A stretch of DNA of 10,541 nucleotides from the NCBI GenBank assembly GCA_934659475.1, contig CAKUHX010000050.1, forward strand, positions 1 through 10,541, read 5' to 3'. Below are positions 1-5,727 of this stretch, piece by piece. This DNA comes from an uncultured Oscillospiraceae bacterium. GTDB taxonomy: Bacteria > Bacillota > Clostridia > Oscillospirales > Oscillospiraceae. Position 1 is the stretch's first letter. Each line of letters begins with the position of its first letter. The translations under genes were made by a program, and so were the position numbers. The notes under the pieces are model-generated. The model searched no databases, was not told where the DNA came from, and saw nothing but the letters and a program-made list of their open reading frames with translations.

Positions 1-72
1 GGGCGGGGCGGGCTGATTTGCCGCCGACAGCAGGAAGCACAGGGTGAGCAGGGATGCGAGCAGTCGCTCCAT
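1..72 (-). CDS. Start of a secreted protein under T-box control (partial)
   Basis: Only the first 24 codons lie in the window; the gene runs off the left edge. The visible residues begin MERLLASLLTLCFLLSAANQ, a short charged start followed by a hydrophobic run and small residues, as in a signal peptide. No clear lipobox is visible. The ATG at 72 has AAAGGAG at 79-85, six bases upstream, and lies just after the T-box terminator. A T-box in front of an exported protein suggests an amino-acid transporter binding protein rather than an aminoacyl-tRNA synthetase. With the UGG specifier candidate, a TrpX-like tryptophan-uptake protein is one guess. The product cannot be named from what is visible. 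Confidence 0.6.
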   Translation of the reverse strand, partial: MERLLASLLTLCFLLSAANQPAPP

Positions 73-94
73 GGGGAACTCCTTTCAGGGCATG

Positions 95-133
95 AAAAAA
101 GCCCTTCCTCCCAAAGAAATTGGGACGAAAGGC
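95..133 (-). terminator. T-box leader terminator
   Basis: The leftward RNA forms a 14-position stem, with arms 101-114 and 120-133, one G-G mismatch and one G-U pair. Its short loop is AAAGA on the plus strand. Six U residues (95-100) follow directly. The 5' arm follows the T-box core closely, so terminator and antiterminator would be mutually exclusive, as usual in the class. The ribosome site of the gene lies just beyond it. Confidence 0.88.
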
Positions 134-337
134 ATCACCCTCCGCGGTACCACCCGCATTCACGTCCTACAGAGGGCGCGCACTCAACGTTCCGGTAACG
201 GCGGAAGACCCGTCCCGCTCTCGCGGGCCGCTCCCGGGCGAACTAAGCCATTCTCTGTCCCGGGGCAGTTTTCAGCCGGCGGCCGCCCCTCTCTGTGGGA
301 GAAAAAAGCTATTTTCCCGTTCTTCGCATTTGAACAC
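95..337 (-). promoter_or_regulatory. T-box leader (tRNA-sensing riboswitch), possibly Trp
   Basis: Read leftward, the RNA has the T-box landmarks in order. There is an AGAGAG box, a GCUGAAA apical segment of stem I, a CCGUUACCGG...UUGAGUG stem II region, and the T-box core GGGTGGTACCGCGG at 142-155. A terminator hairpin with a U-run follows. Uncharged tRNA binding should favour the antiterminator and let the gene at 72 be transcribed. By analogy with known leaders, where the specifier follows GAA near the 3' side of stem I, the specifier would be UGG (Trp) at 248-250. The base after it is C, where a purine is usual, so AUG remains possible. The T-box identity is firm; the amino acid is tentative. 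Confidence 0.93.
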
Positions 338-342
338 CACTG

Positions 343-371
343 TTTATATCATAAAATGTCTTGAAATGCAA
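343..371 (-). promoter_or_regulatory. Sigma-A promoter of the T-box unit
   Basis: Read leftward, TTGCAT (366-371), a spacer of exactly 17 bases and TATAAA (343-348) form a near-consensus vegetative promoter. Transcription should start around 335-337, which gives a T-box leader of normal length. Its -35 box shares base 366 with the rightward promoter. Confidence 0.75.
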
Positions 372-389
372 GGGGAAATAGGGTATCAT
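361..389 (+). promoter_or_regulatory. Sigma-A promoter of the smsCB operon
   Basis: TTGAAA (361-366), a 17-base spacer and TATCAT (384-389) form a good vegetative promoter pointing right. It is the only strong candidate ahead of smsC. The -35 overlaps that of the leftward T-box promoter by one base, so RNA polymerase probably cannot occupy both at once. Confidence 0.7.
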
Positions 390-395
390 AAGCCT

Positions 396-534
396 TGGTT
401 TTGTGAAAAATTTCCCTGTATGGGGGCGGAGTTTCCGGCAGCTTTCACCGGAGACGGGAAAATACCGGCCGCTGCGGGCCGCGCCCCGGAACAGGAGAGC
501 CCCGGCCCGCGCCGGGATCTACGGAGGAAAAAGC
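396..534 (+). other. 5' leader of smsC, GC-rich and structured
   Basis: The predicted transcript has about 140 untranslated bases before smsC. It can form small hairpins: TCCGG/CCGGA (434-438 with 448-452) and CCCGGC/GCCGGG (501-506 with 511-516), the latter seven bases before the ribosome site. No named riboswitch or recognisable IscR-type site was found. A reading frame is open through part of the leader in phase with smsC, but it starts almost at the transcription start and has no ribosome site, so it is not called a gene. Confidence 0.4.
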
Positions 535-1260
535 ATGATCGAGTTACAGCACCTCTGCTACGATGTAGAGCAGGACGGCGAGCTGAAGCACATCCTGAAG
601 GACATCAGCCTGACCATTGACGAGCGCTTTGTGGCCATCACCGGCCCCAACGGGGGCGGAAAGTCCACCCTGGCCAAGGTGATCGCCGGCATTCTGCCCC
701 CGACGCAGGGGCGTATCCTCTTTGATGGAGAGGACATCACCGGTCTGTCCATCACCGACCGGGCCCGCCGGGGCATCAGCTTTGCGTTCCAACAGCCGGT
801 GCGCTTCAAGGGGCTGACGGTGAAGGATCTGATCACCCTGGCCGCCGGGCGGCCCATCGGTGTGCCCGAGGCGTGCGCCTACCTGTCCGAGGTGGGCCTG
901 TGCGCCAAGGACTATATCGACCGGGAGCTGGATACCTCCCTGTCCGGGGGCGAGGTCAAGCGCATCGAGATCGCCATGATCATGGCCCGGGCCACCAAGC
1001 TGTCCCTGTTCGACGAGCCGGAGGCCGGCATCGACCTGTGGTCCTTCTCCAACCTCATCAAGGTGTTTGAGCACCTGCACGAGAAGATCAACGGCTCCAT
1101 CATCATCATCTCCCACCAGGAGCGTATCCTGAATATTGCCGACCGGGTCATCGTGCTGGCTGACGGCCAGGTAAAGCAGGACGGCAGGCGGGAGCAGATC
1201 CTGCCGGAGCTGCTGGCCGCCCCCACCGTGTGCAGCGCGCTGGCGGACAAGGTCCACTGA
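535..1260 (+). CDS. smsC: SufC-type ABC ATPase of a minimal Fe-S assembly system (SmsC)
   Basis: A 241-residue soluble ABC ATPase of the SufC family, which powers cluster assembly on a SufB-type scaffold in the cytoplasm. Visible motifs are Walker A GPNGGGKST (37-45, Lys43), a Q-loop at FAFQQP (85-88), signature LSGGE (136-140), Walker B LSLFDEP with D160 and E161, and the switch His194 in SHQ. No membrane segments exist and no permease gene is near, which argues against a transporter. The start at 535 has GGAGG seven bases upstream and matches where the family begins. The stop is 19 bases before smsB, so the two are surely co-transcribed. It differs from Proteobacterial SufC in the FDEPEAGID stretch, fitting the anaerobe 'SMS' branch (recalled knowledge). 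Confidence 0.9.
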   Translation: MIELQHLCYDVEQDGELKHILKDISLTIDERFVAITGPNGGGKSTLAKVIAGILPPTQGRILFDGEDITGLSITDRARRGISFAFQQPVRFKGLTVKDLITLAAGRPIGVPEACAYLSEVGLCAKDYIDRELDTSLSGGEVKRIEIAMIMARATKLSLFDEPEAGIDLWSFSNLIKVFEHLHEKINGSIIIISHQERILNIADRVIVLADGQVKQDGRREQILPELLAAPTVCSALADKVH

Positions 1261-1279
1261 GAAGGGAGAGGATGGCAGT

Positions 1280-2200
1280 ATGATCGACGCGATCCAGAAG
1301 AGCCTGCTGGAAAAGGTGGCAGAGCTCCACGATGTGCCCGAAGGGGCGTATAACATCCGGGCCAACGGCAAGAAGGCCGCCCGGGGCACCACCGCCAATA
1401 TCGACATCGTCACCAAGGACGACAAGGACGGCATTGACATCATCATCAAGCCCGGTACCAAAAACGAGTCTGTGCACATCCCCGTGGTCCTCAGCGAGAG
1501 CGGCCTGCAGGATATGGTGTACAACGACTTCTTTGTGGGCGAGGGCAGCGACGTGACCATCGTGGCCGGCTGCGGCATCCACAACTGCGGCGTGCAGGAG
1601 TCCCGCCACGATGGCATCCACACCTTCTATGTGGGCAGGAACGCCCGGGTGCGCTATGTAGAGCGCCACTACGGTGAGGGAGACGGCGGCGGGGAGAACG
1701 TGATGAACCCCACCACCGTGGTCCACCTGGAGGAGGGGGCCTATATGGAGATGGAGACCACCCAGATCAAGGGCGTGGACTCCACCCTCCGGTGCACCCA
1801 GGCCGACCTGGGCCCCGGCGCCTCTCTGATCATCAGGGAGAAGGTGATGACCCACGGCAGGCAGCACGCCAAGTCCGACTTCACCGTGGACCTGAACGGC
1901 AAGGGCTGCCGCACCAACGTGATCTCCCGGTCTGTGGCCCGGGGGGACTCCAAGCAGACCTTTATGGCCCGCATCAACGGCAACAGTGAGTGCTACGGCC
2001 ACTCCGAGTGCGACGCCATCATCATGGACAACGGCGTGGTGGCCGCCATCCCGGAGGTGACCGCCTACTGCGTGGACGCCCAGCTGGTGCACGAGGCGGC
2101 CATCGGCAAGATCGCCGGGGAGCAGCTGATCAAGCTGCAGACCCTGGGCCTGACCGAGCGGGAGGCCGAGGAGCAGATCGTAAACGGATTCCTCAAGTAA
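1280..2200 (+). CDS. smsB: Short SufB/SufD-family Fe-S scaffold protein (SmsB)
   Basis: This 306-residue protein is the SufB/SufD beta-helix core without the long N-terminal region of SufB (about 480-500 residues in E. coli). The C-terminal half is the most telling. ECDA with Cys244 matches the essential Cys405 of E. coli SufB. VHEAAIGKIAGEQL with Glu272 matches Glu434 and is followed by the typical ending REAEEQIVNGFLK. Keeping both residues suggests an active SufB-type scaffold rather than an inert SufD partner, so it may act as a homodimer with two SmsC subunits (inference). Further cysteines are at 98, 103, 172, 210, 238 and 264. The ribosome site GGAGAGG ends eight bases before ATG. Automatic annotation might label it SufD. 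Confidence 0.88.
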   Translation: MIDAIQKSLLEKVAELHDVPEGAYNIRANGKKAARGTTANIDIVTKDDKDGIDIIIKPGTKNESVHIPVVLSESGLQDMVYNDFFVGEGSDVTIVAGCGIHNCGVQESRHDGIHTFYVGRNARVRYVERHYGEGDGGGENVMNPTTVVHLEEGAYMEMETTQIKGVDSTLRCTQADLGPGASLIIREKVMTHGRQHAKSDFTVDLNGKGCRTNVISRSVARGDSKQTFMARINGNSECYGHSECDAIIMDNGVVAAIPEVTAYCVDAQLVHEAAIGKIAGEQLIKLQTLGLTEREAEEQIVNGFLK

Positions 2201-2219
2201 AGAAATTTGATCATATAGC

Positions 2220-2408
2220 ATAAGGGGGCGCAGTGCGTCCAATGTCGCTAAGTTATGGGCCTGTCATTGCGAGCCAGTTCGCAAACTGGCGCGGCGATCC
2301 GTTTTCTCAAACTTTGGGGATACGGATTCCCACGGCAGTGACATCGGTCACTGCCTCGGAATGACAGATTCCACTTAACGAAATGACATTGGAGAGGCGT
2401 CCCCTTAT
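2220..2408. repeat. Nested inverted-repeat element (MITE/REP-like), 189 bp
   Basis: The ends ATAAGGGG (2220-2227) and CCCCTTAT (2401-2408) are exact inverted repeats. The symmetry continues inward with GGCGC/GGCGT, TCCAATGTC (2238-2246) against GACATTGGA (2385-2393), and TAAGT (2249-2253) against ACTTA (2373-2377). Inside lies a tighter core at 2262-2366. No reading frame of interest is present. It fills the whole gap between smsB and nnrD. The right end runs into CCCCTTATTTTTTA, so the folded RNA could also stop smsCB transcripts. It is either a small non-autonomous mobile element or an elaborate terminator; no target duplication was found. Confidence 0.7.
2262..2366. repeat. Core palindromic repeat of the TGTCATTGCGAG type
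   Basis: The core starts TGTCATTGCGAG (2262-2273) and ends CTCGGAATGACA (2355-2366), inverted copies with one mismatch. Two perfect hairpins sit inside: CCAGTT-CGCA-AACTGG (2274-2289) and GGCAGTGAC-ATCG-GTCACTGCC (2334-2355). A looser GATCCGT/ACGGATT pairing lies between them. The end sequence resembles a dispersed repeat I recall from many bacterial genomes, including gut Clostridia (from memory, not checked). Confidence 0.7.
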
Positions 2409-2426
2409 TTTTTAGGAGGGAAAGCG

Positions 2427-3317
2427 ATGAACGGTGCGGATACACTTCAGTTTCGTCTTCCGCGTCGTCCCCGTCAGGCCCACAAGGGGGACTTCGGCCG
2501 GTTGCTGATCCTGGCGGGGAGCGAGGGCTATACCGGCGCGCCGGTGCTGGCCGCCCGGGCGGCCCTGCGCACGGGGGCGGGGCTGGTGTTCCTGGGGGTG
2601 CCCCGGGACATCTACCCCATCGTGGCGGTGAAGTGCGATGAGGCTATGCCCTTCCCCCTGCCGGAGGATCACAGAGCGATCCTTGACCGTGCCATAGGCT
2701 GTGACGCGGTACTGATCGGCCCAGGCCTGGGGCGGAGACCGGGGACGGAGCAGCTGGTGCTGGAACTGCTGGAGGAGCTGGAGGTGCCGGTGGTGCTGGA
2801 TGCCGACGGCATAAATGCCCTGGCCGGGCATATAGATGTGCTGGACGGCAGAGGGGCGCCCACGGTGCTCACCCCCCACGAGGGGGAGTTTGTCCGGCTG
2901 ACCGGCTGCTCCCTTCCCATAGGCGACCGCCTGTCCGCCGCCCGGGACTTTGCCGCCGCCCACCGCTGCACCGTGGTGCTGAAGGGCCGCGGGACGGTGA
3001 CCGCCGCCCCGGACGGCCGGGTGTGGGTCAACTCCACCGGAGGCCCCGGTATGGCCAAGGGGGGCAGCGGCGACGTGCTGGCGGGGATGACCGCCGCCCT
3101 GTGGGGACAGAGACTGCTGCGGCGGGGGGAGGATGACCTGCCCCGCCTGGCCGCGGCGGCGGTGTATTACCACGGTCTGGCGGGGGACCTGTGCGCCGGA
3201 CGCTTTGGGGAATATGCCATGCTGCCCGGGGACATGATCGAGGCCCTGCCCCAGGTGCTGAAGGAACAGGAAGATCAGGAGGGATCGCCGTGCGCAGAGG
3301 GGTGCTCTGTGTACTGA
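2427..3317 (+). CDS. nnrD: ADP/ATP-dependent NAD(P)H-hydrate dehydratase
   Basis: A 296-residue ribokinase-fold enzyme that restores NAD(P)H from its hydrated form NAD(P)HX in the cytoplasm. Family landmarks are HKGDFGRLLILAGSEGYTGAP near the start (19-39), GPGLG (98-102), DADGIN (125-130), TPHEGEF (149-155), KGRGT (186-190) and the hallmark GGPGMAKGGSGDVLAG (205-220) with the likely catalytic Asp216. Many bacteria fuse it to the NnrE epimerase domain; here there is no N-terminal epimerase domain and none nearby. AGGAGG at 2414-2419 is well placed for the ATG. The last 10 or so codons overlap the next gene and look unconserved. The position before a lipoprotein and alr suggests a housekeeping operon. 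Confidence 0.93.
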   Translation: MNGADTLQFRLPRRPRQAHKGDFGRLLILAGSEGYTGAPVLAARAALRTGAGLVFLGVPRDIYPIVAVKCDEAMPFPLPEDHRAILDRAIGCDAVLIGPGLGRRPGTEQLVLELLEELEVPVVLDADGINALAGHIDVLDGRGAPTVLTPHEGEFVRLTGCSLPIGDRLSAARDFAAAHRCTVVLKGRGTVTAAPDGRVWVNSTGGPGMAKGGSGDVLAGMTAALWGQRLLRRGEDDLPRLAAAAVYYHGLAGDLCAGRFGEYAMLPGDMIEALPQVLKEQEDQEGSPCAEGCSVY

Positions 3318-3925
3318 TGACGGGGCTGCTGCTCCTGTCCGCCTGCGGGGCGGAGGGGGGCGTCAGCCCGGAGGAGGAGCTGGCCCTGACCATCCGGGGG
3401 GAGTATCTGGCCATGACCGGGTGCACCGCCCAGCTGTCCGTGACGGCGGACTACGGCCAGCGGGTGTATGAGTTTGAGCTGGACGCCGCCGTGACCGGGG
3501 AGGAGACCGTCCTCACCCTGACTGCACCGGACACCGTGGCGGGGATCGCCGCCCGGGTGACTGGAGAGACGGGGGCCCTGGAGTACGACGGCCTGATCCT
3601 GGACACCGGGGAGCTGGGGCCCGACGGCCTGTCCCCCATGTCCGCCTTCCCTGCCCTGCTGACGGCGGCGAAAAGCGGCTTTCTCACAGCCTGCGCCATG
3701 GAGGAGCGGGAGGGGGAAGAACTGCTGCGGGTGACCTGCGGAGCGCCGGACGCCGCCCCCGGCGAGGGGGTGGAGACGGTGCTGTGGTTCCGCCCGGACA
3801 CCCACGAGCTGACCGGCGGAGAGATCTGGGCAGAGGGCCTGCGGGTCATCTGCTGCCAGTGCAAAAATTTCCGGGCAACAGGGCAGATCACTGCTTTACG
3901 CCGGGAGCCGGATGTGGTAAAGTAA
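3290..3925 (+). CDS. YdcC-position lipoprotein (possible LolA-like fold)
   Basis: A 211-residue lipoprotein begun by GTG at 3290, with AGGAGGG at 3277-3283 six bases upstream. It overlaps nnrD by 28 bases, so translation is probably coupled. The start MRRGVLCVLMTGLLLLSAC gives a typical lipobox LSAC, with Cys19 the lipidated residue. The rest is a secreted, acidic, beta-strand-rich domain with repeated short strands (for example YEFELDAAV, TVLTLTAP, ALEYDGLILDTGE), compatible with the LolA/LppX/YdcC fold seen in Firmicutes lipoproteins just upstream of alr. The fold is inferred from position and pattern, not from clear motifs. Function unknown; perhaps envelope or lipid handling. Confidence 0.75.
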   Translation: MRRGVLCVLMTGLLLLSACGAEGGVSPEEELALTIRGEYLAMTGCTAQLSVTADYGQRVYEFELDAAVTGEETVLTLTAPDTVAGIAARVTGETGALEYDGLILDTGELGPDGLSPMSAFPALLTAAKSGFLTACAMEEREGEELLRVTCGAPDAAPGEGVETVLWFRPDTHELTGGEIWAEGLRVICCQCKNFRATGQITALRREPDVVK

Positions 3926-3960
3926 GATGACCCCAGAAAACTACAAGATGAGGAGCGGAA

Positions 3961-5109
3961 ATGACCGCAATGACCGATACGACATTTATGCGCACCTGGG
4001 CGGAGATCGACCTGGATGCTTTGGACCATAACTACCGCGCCCTGCGGGGAGAGACGGAGGAGAGCTGCCGCTTTCTGGGCCTGTGCAAGGCCAACGCCTA
4101 CGGCCACGGAGCGGCCCACATCGGGCCGGAGCTCCAGCGCCTGGGGGCGGAGATGCTGGCGGTGGCCTGCGTGGATGAGGCGGTGGAGCTGCGCCGGGCC
4201 GGCGTGACCATCCCTGTTCTGTGTCTGGGCCAGGTGCCCGCCCAGCTGGCCCCCATGCTGGCGGAGCACCATGTGACCCAGATGGTGGAGGATCTGGACA
4301 CGGGCAGGGCCCTGTCCGCCGCCGCCGTGGCCGCGGGGTGCGAGATCACCGTCCATGTGAAGATCGACACGGGGATGAGCCGCCTGGGCTTCCTCTGGCG
4401 GCAGGGGGAGGACAACAGCAGGGTGCTGGACGACATTGCCGCCCTGCTGGCCCTGCCCGGCATCCGGGGGGAGGGGCTGTTCACCCATCTGGCCAACGCC
4501 GACGGGGACGAGGACTACACCATGGCCCAGTTCACCCGCTTTTTAGAGGCCCGGGACGCCCTGAAGGCCCGGGGCATTGAATTTGAGATCTGCCACTGCG
4601 CCTCCAGCGCAGCGGTCCTGAAGTACCCCTGCACCCATCTGGACATGATCCGGCCCGGGCTGGCCCTGTACGGCTTCTCCCCCATGGGGGAGGACGACGA
4701 GCCCGAGCTGAAGCCGGTGCTCACCCTGAAAAGCCGGGTGGCCGCCGTGCGGGCCCTGCCCAAGGGAACGCCGGTGAGCTACGGCTGCACCCAGGTGCTC
4801 CGGCGGGACAGCAGGCTGGCGGTGGTGCCCATCGGCTATGGGGACGGCTATCCCCGGGCCCTGTCCGGGCGCATGGAGATGCGCATCCGGGGGCAGCTGT
4901 GCCCCATCGTGGGACGGGTGTGCATGGATATGTGCATGGTGGACGTTACCGACGTGCCCGAGGCGGCGGCGGGGGACGTGGCCACGGTGTACGACGGCCA
5001 CCTGCTGGAGCGGGCCGCCGCCCTGGCGGGCACCATCCCCTATGAGCTGATGTGCGACGTGAACCCCCGGGTGCCCCGGGTGTATCTCCGGGGCGGGCGG
5101 CAGGTGTGA
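3961..5109 (+). CDS. alr: Alanine racemase (PLP-dependent)
   Basis: A 382-residue type III-fold PLP enzyme that converts L- to D-alanine for peptidoglycan. The N-terminal barrel carries TWAEIDLDALDHNYRAL and the PLP-lysine motif CKANAYGHG with Lys43. Further family marks are KIDTGMSRLGF (134-144), HLANAD (176-181), CASSAA (213-218), and RPGLALYG (231-238). The C-terminal beta domain has PVSYG with the second catalytic base Tyr274, then IGYGDGYPR (291-299) and GRVCMDMCMVDVT. Length is normal. The first ATG has AGGAG five bases upstream; a second ATG at 3970 is less well placed. An upstream lipoprotein and downstream mazF reproduce the gene order around alr in Bacillus. Confidence 0.97.
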   Translation: MTAMTDTTFMRTWAEIDLDALDHNYRALRGETEESCRFLGLCKANAYGHGAAHIGPELQRLGAEMLAVACVDEAVELRRAGVTIPVLCLGQVPAQLAPMLAEHHVTQMVEDLDTGRALSAAAVAAGCEITVHVKIDTGMSRLGFLWRQGEDNSRVLDDIAALLALPGIRGEGLFTHLANADGDEDYTMAQFTRFLEARDALKARGIEFEICHCASSAAVLKYPCTHLDMIRPGLALYGFSPMGEDDEPELKPVLTLKSRVAAVRALPKGTPVSYGCTQVLRRDSRLAVVPIGYGDGYPRALSGRMEMRIRGQLCPIVGRVCMDMCMVDVTDVPEAAAGDVATVYDGHLLERAAALAGTIPYELMCDVNPRVPRVYLRGGRQV

Positions 5110-5226
5110 CCGCCGCCCCGCCGCAGACATAGGATGGCTTGGAGCGCCGGGCGAAGGCCCGGGGCGGAAAGGTACGGCGGAGTTTTGACCCAACAGGTAT
5201 AAATTTCGCCGCCCCGTGGGACAATC
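5110..5226. other. Structured intergenic stretch after alr, no mazE
   Basis: No gene is visible. The stretch holds a perfect hairpin CCGGGC-GAAG-GCCCGG (5147-5162) and a wider pairing GGGGCGG (5161-5167) with CCGCCCC (5209-5215) that encloses an AT-rich centre containing TTGACC and TATAAA. Those two boxes are only seven bases apart, so they do not make a normal promoter. The whole could be an alr terminator region or a dispersed repeat; the sequence alone does not decide. Confidence 0.4.
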
Positions 5227-5274
5227 ATAGTGCAGCGTTACATAGCCCCCGGGGGAGCTGTAACGCCGCGCTAT
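5227..5274 (+). repeat. Long dyad upstream of mazF
   Basis: A 48-base palindrome. GCGTTACA (5235-5242) pairs with TGTAACGC (5259-5266), flanked by ATAGTGC/GCGCTAT arms with one mismatch and one wobble. The centre is CCCCCGGGGG. No U-run follows, so it is not a classical terminator. It stands 31 bases before the mazF ATG and fits an operator, an RNA structure or a processing site. The left arm contains TACAT, the RNA pentamer (UACAU) cut by B. subtilis MazF. Confidence 0.7.
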
Positions 5275-5305
5275 CTTCCTGCGGAGTGTGAGCAACGTGG
5301 AAAAC

Positions 5306-5662
5306 ATGGTAAAGCGTGGCGACATTTTTTATGCCGACCTCAGTCCCGTAGTGGGCAGCGAGCAGGGGGGCGTGCGGCCTGTGCTCATCGTGCAGAACGA
5401 CACGGGCAACCGCCACAGCCCCACCGTGATCGCCGCCGCCATTACCTCTCAGACGGGAAAGGCCCGCCTGCCCACCCATATCTCTCTGGCTCCGGCCAGC
5501 TGCGGCCTGCCCAAGGAGTCGGTGATCCTGCTGGAGCAGATCAGGACCCTGGATAAGCGCCGCCTGCGGGAGCACATGGGCCATCTGGACGAGGGGCAGA
5601 TGCGCCGGGTGGATACCGCCATTGCGGTGAGCTTCGGCCTGCATACAGAGGGAATGGCGTGA
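5306..5662 (+). CDS. mazF: MazF/EndoA-type endoribonuclease toxin, no adjacent antitoxin
   Basis: A 118-residue PemK/MazF-family mRNA interferase. [20 protein letters not shown] and [15 protein letters not shown] are nearly the same as B. subtilis NdoA (EndoA), whose catalytic Arg and Thr match Arg24 and Thr47 here (VRPVLI, AAIT). LPTH and [16 protein letters not shown] are also conserved, so the toxin looks intact and probably cuts UACAU. The ATG start is chosen by family alignment; GTG codons at 5288 and 5297 are alternatives, and the ribosome site is weak (GTGGA), which may keep synthesis low. No ORF fitting MazE lies in the 196 bases after alr or downstream. Control by an unlinked antitoxin or loss of the antitoxin are both possible. 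Confidence 0.93.
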   Translation: MVKRGDIFYADLSPVVGSEQGGVRPVLIVQNDTGNRHSPTVIAAAITSQTGKARLPTHISLAPASCGLPKESVILLEQIRTLDKRRLREHMGHLDEGQMRRVDTAIAVSFGLHTEGMA

Positions 5663-5663
5663 A

Positions 5664-5685
5664 AGGGGCCGGCCTGCCGGCCCCT
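5664..5685. repeat. GC-rich hairpin after mazF
   Basis: AGGGGCCGG (5664-5672) and CCGGCCCCT (5677-5685) form a perfect 9-bp stem with loop CCTG, starting two bases after the mazF stop. No U-run follows, so it is more likely an RNA-stabilising or REP-like palindrome than an efficient terminator. Confidence 0.6.
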
Positions 5686-5727
5686 ACATAGAAGCAGCTG
5701 TTTGACACAGAGAAAAGGAGCGGACCA

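Noticed and set aside
403..534. In-frame upstream extension of smsC
   Set aside because: The extension starts within a few bases of the predicted transcription start, has no ribosome site and shows proline/arginine-rich non-SufC sequence. The ATG at 535 has a good site.
390..534. IscR/Rrf2 operator or riboswitch in the smsC leader
   Set aside because: Short hairpins exist but nothing matches a known operator or riboswitch core.
544..2242. Long open frames on the minus strand opposite smsC and smsB
   Set aside because: They mirror GC-rich codon use of the real genes, show no family motifs and have low-complexity His/Gly/Val or Ser/Pro-rich sequence.
5185..5203. TTGACC and TATAAA as a mazF promoter
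   Set aside because: Only seven bases separate them, far short of the 16-18 needed, and neither has a suitable partner at normal distance.
5110..5305. Search for a mazE antitoxin gene between alr and mazF
   Set aside because: No open frame of about 70-95 codons with a start and ribosome site exists on the plus strand in this gap.
2412..5325. Long minus-strand open frames opposite nnrD, the lipoprotein and alr
   Set aside because: No motifs or ribosome sites; explained by high GC at third codon positions of the plus-strand genes.
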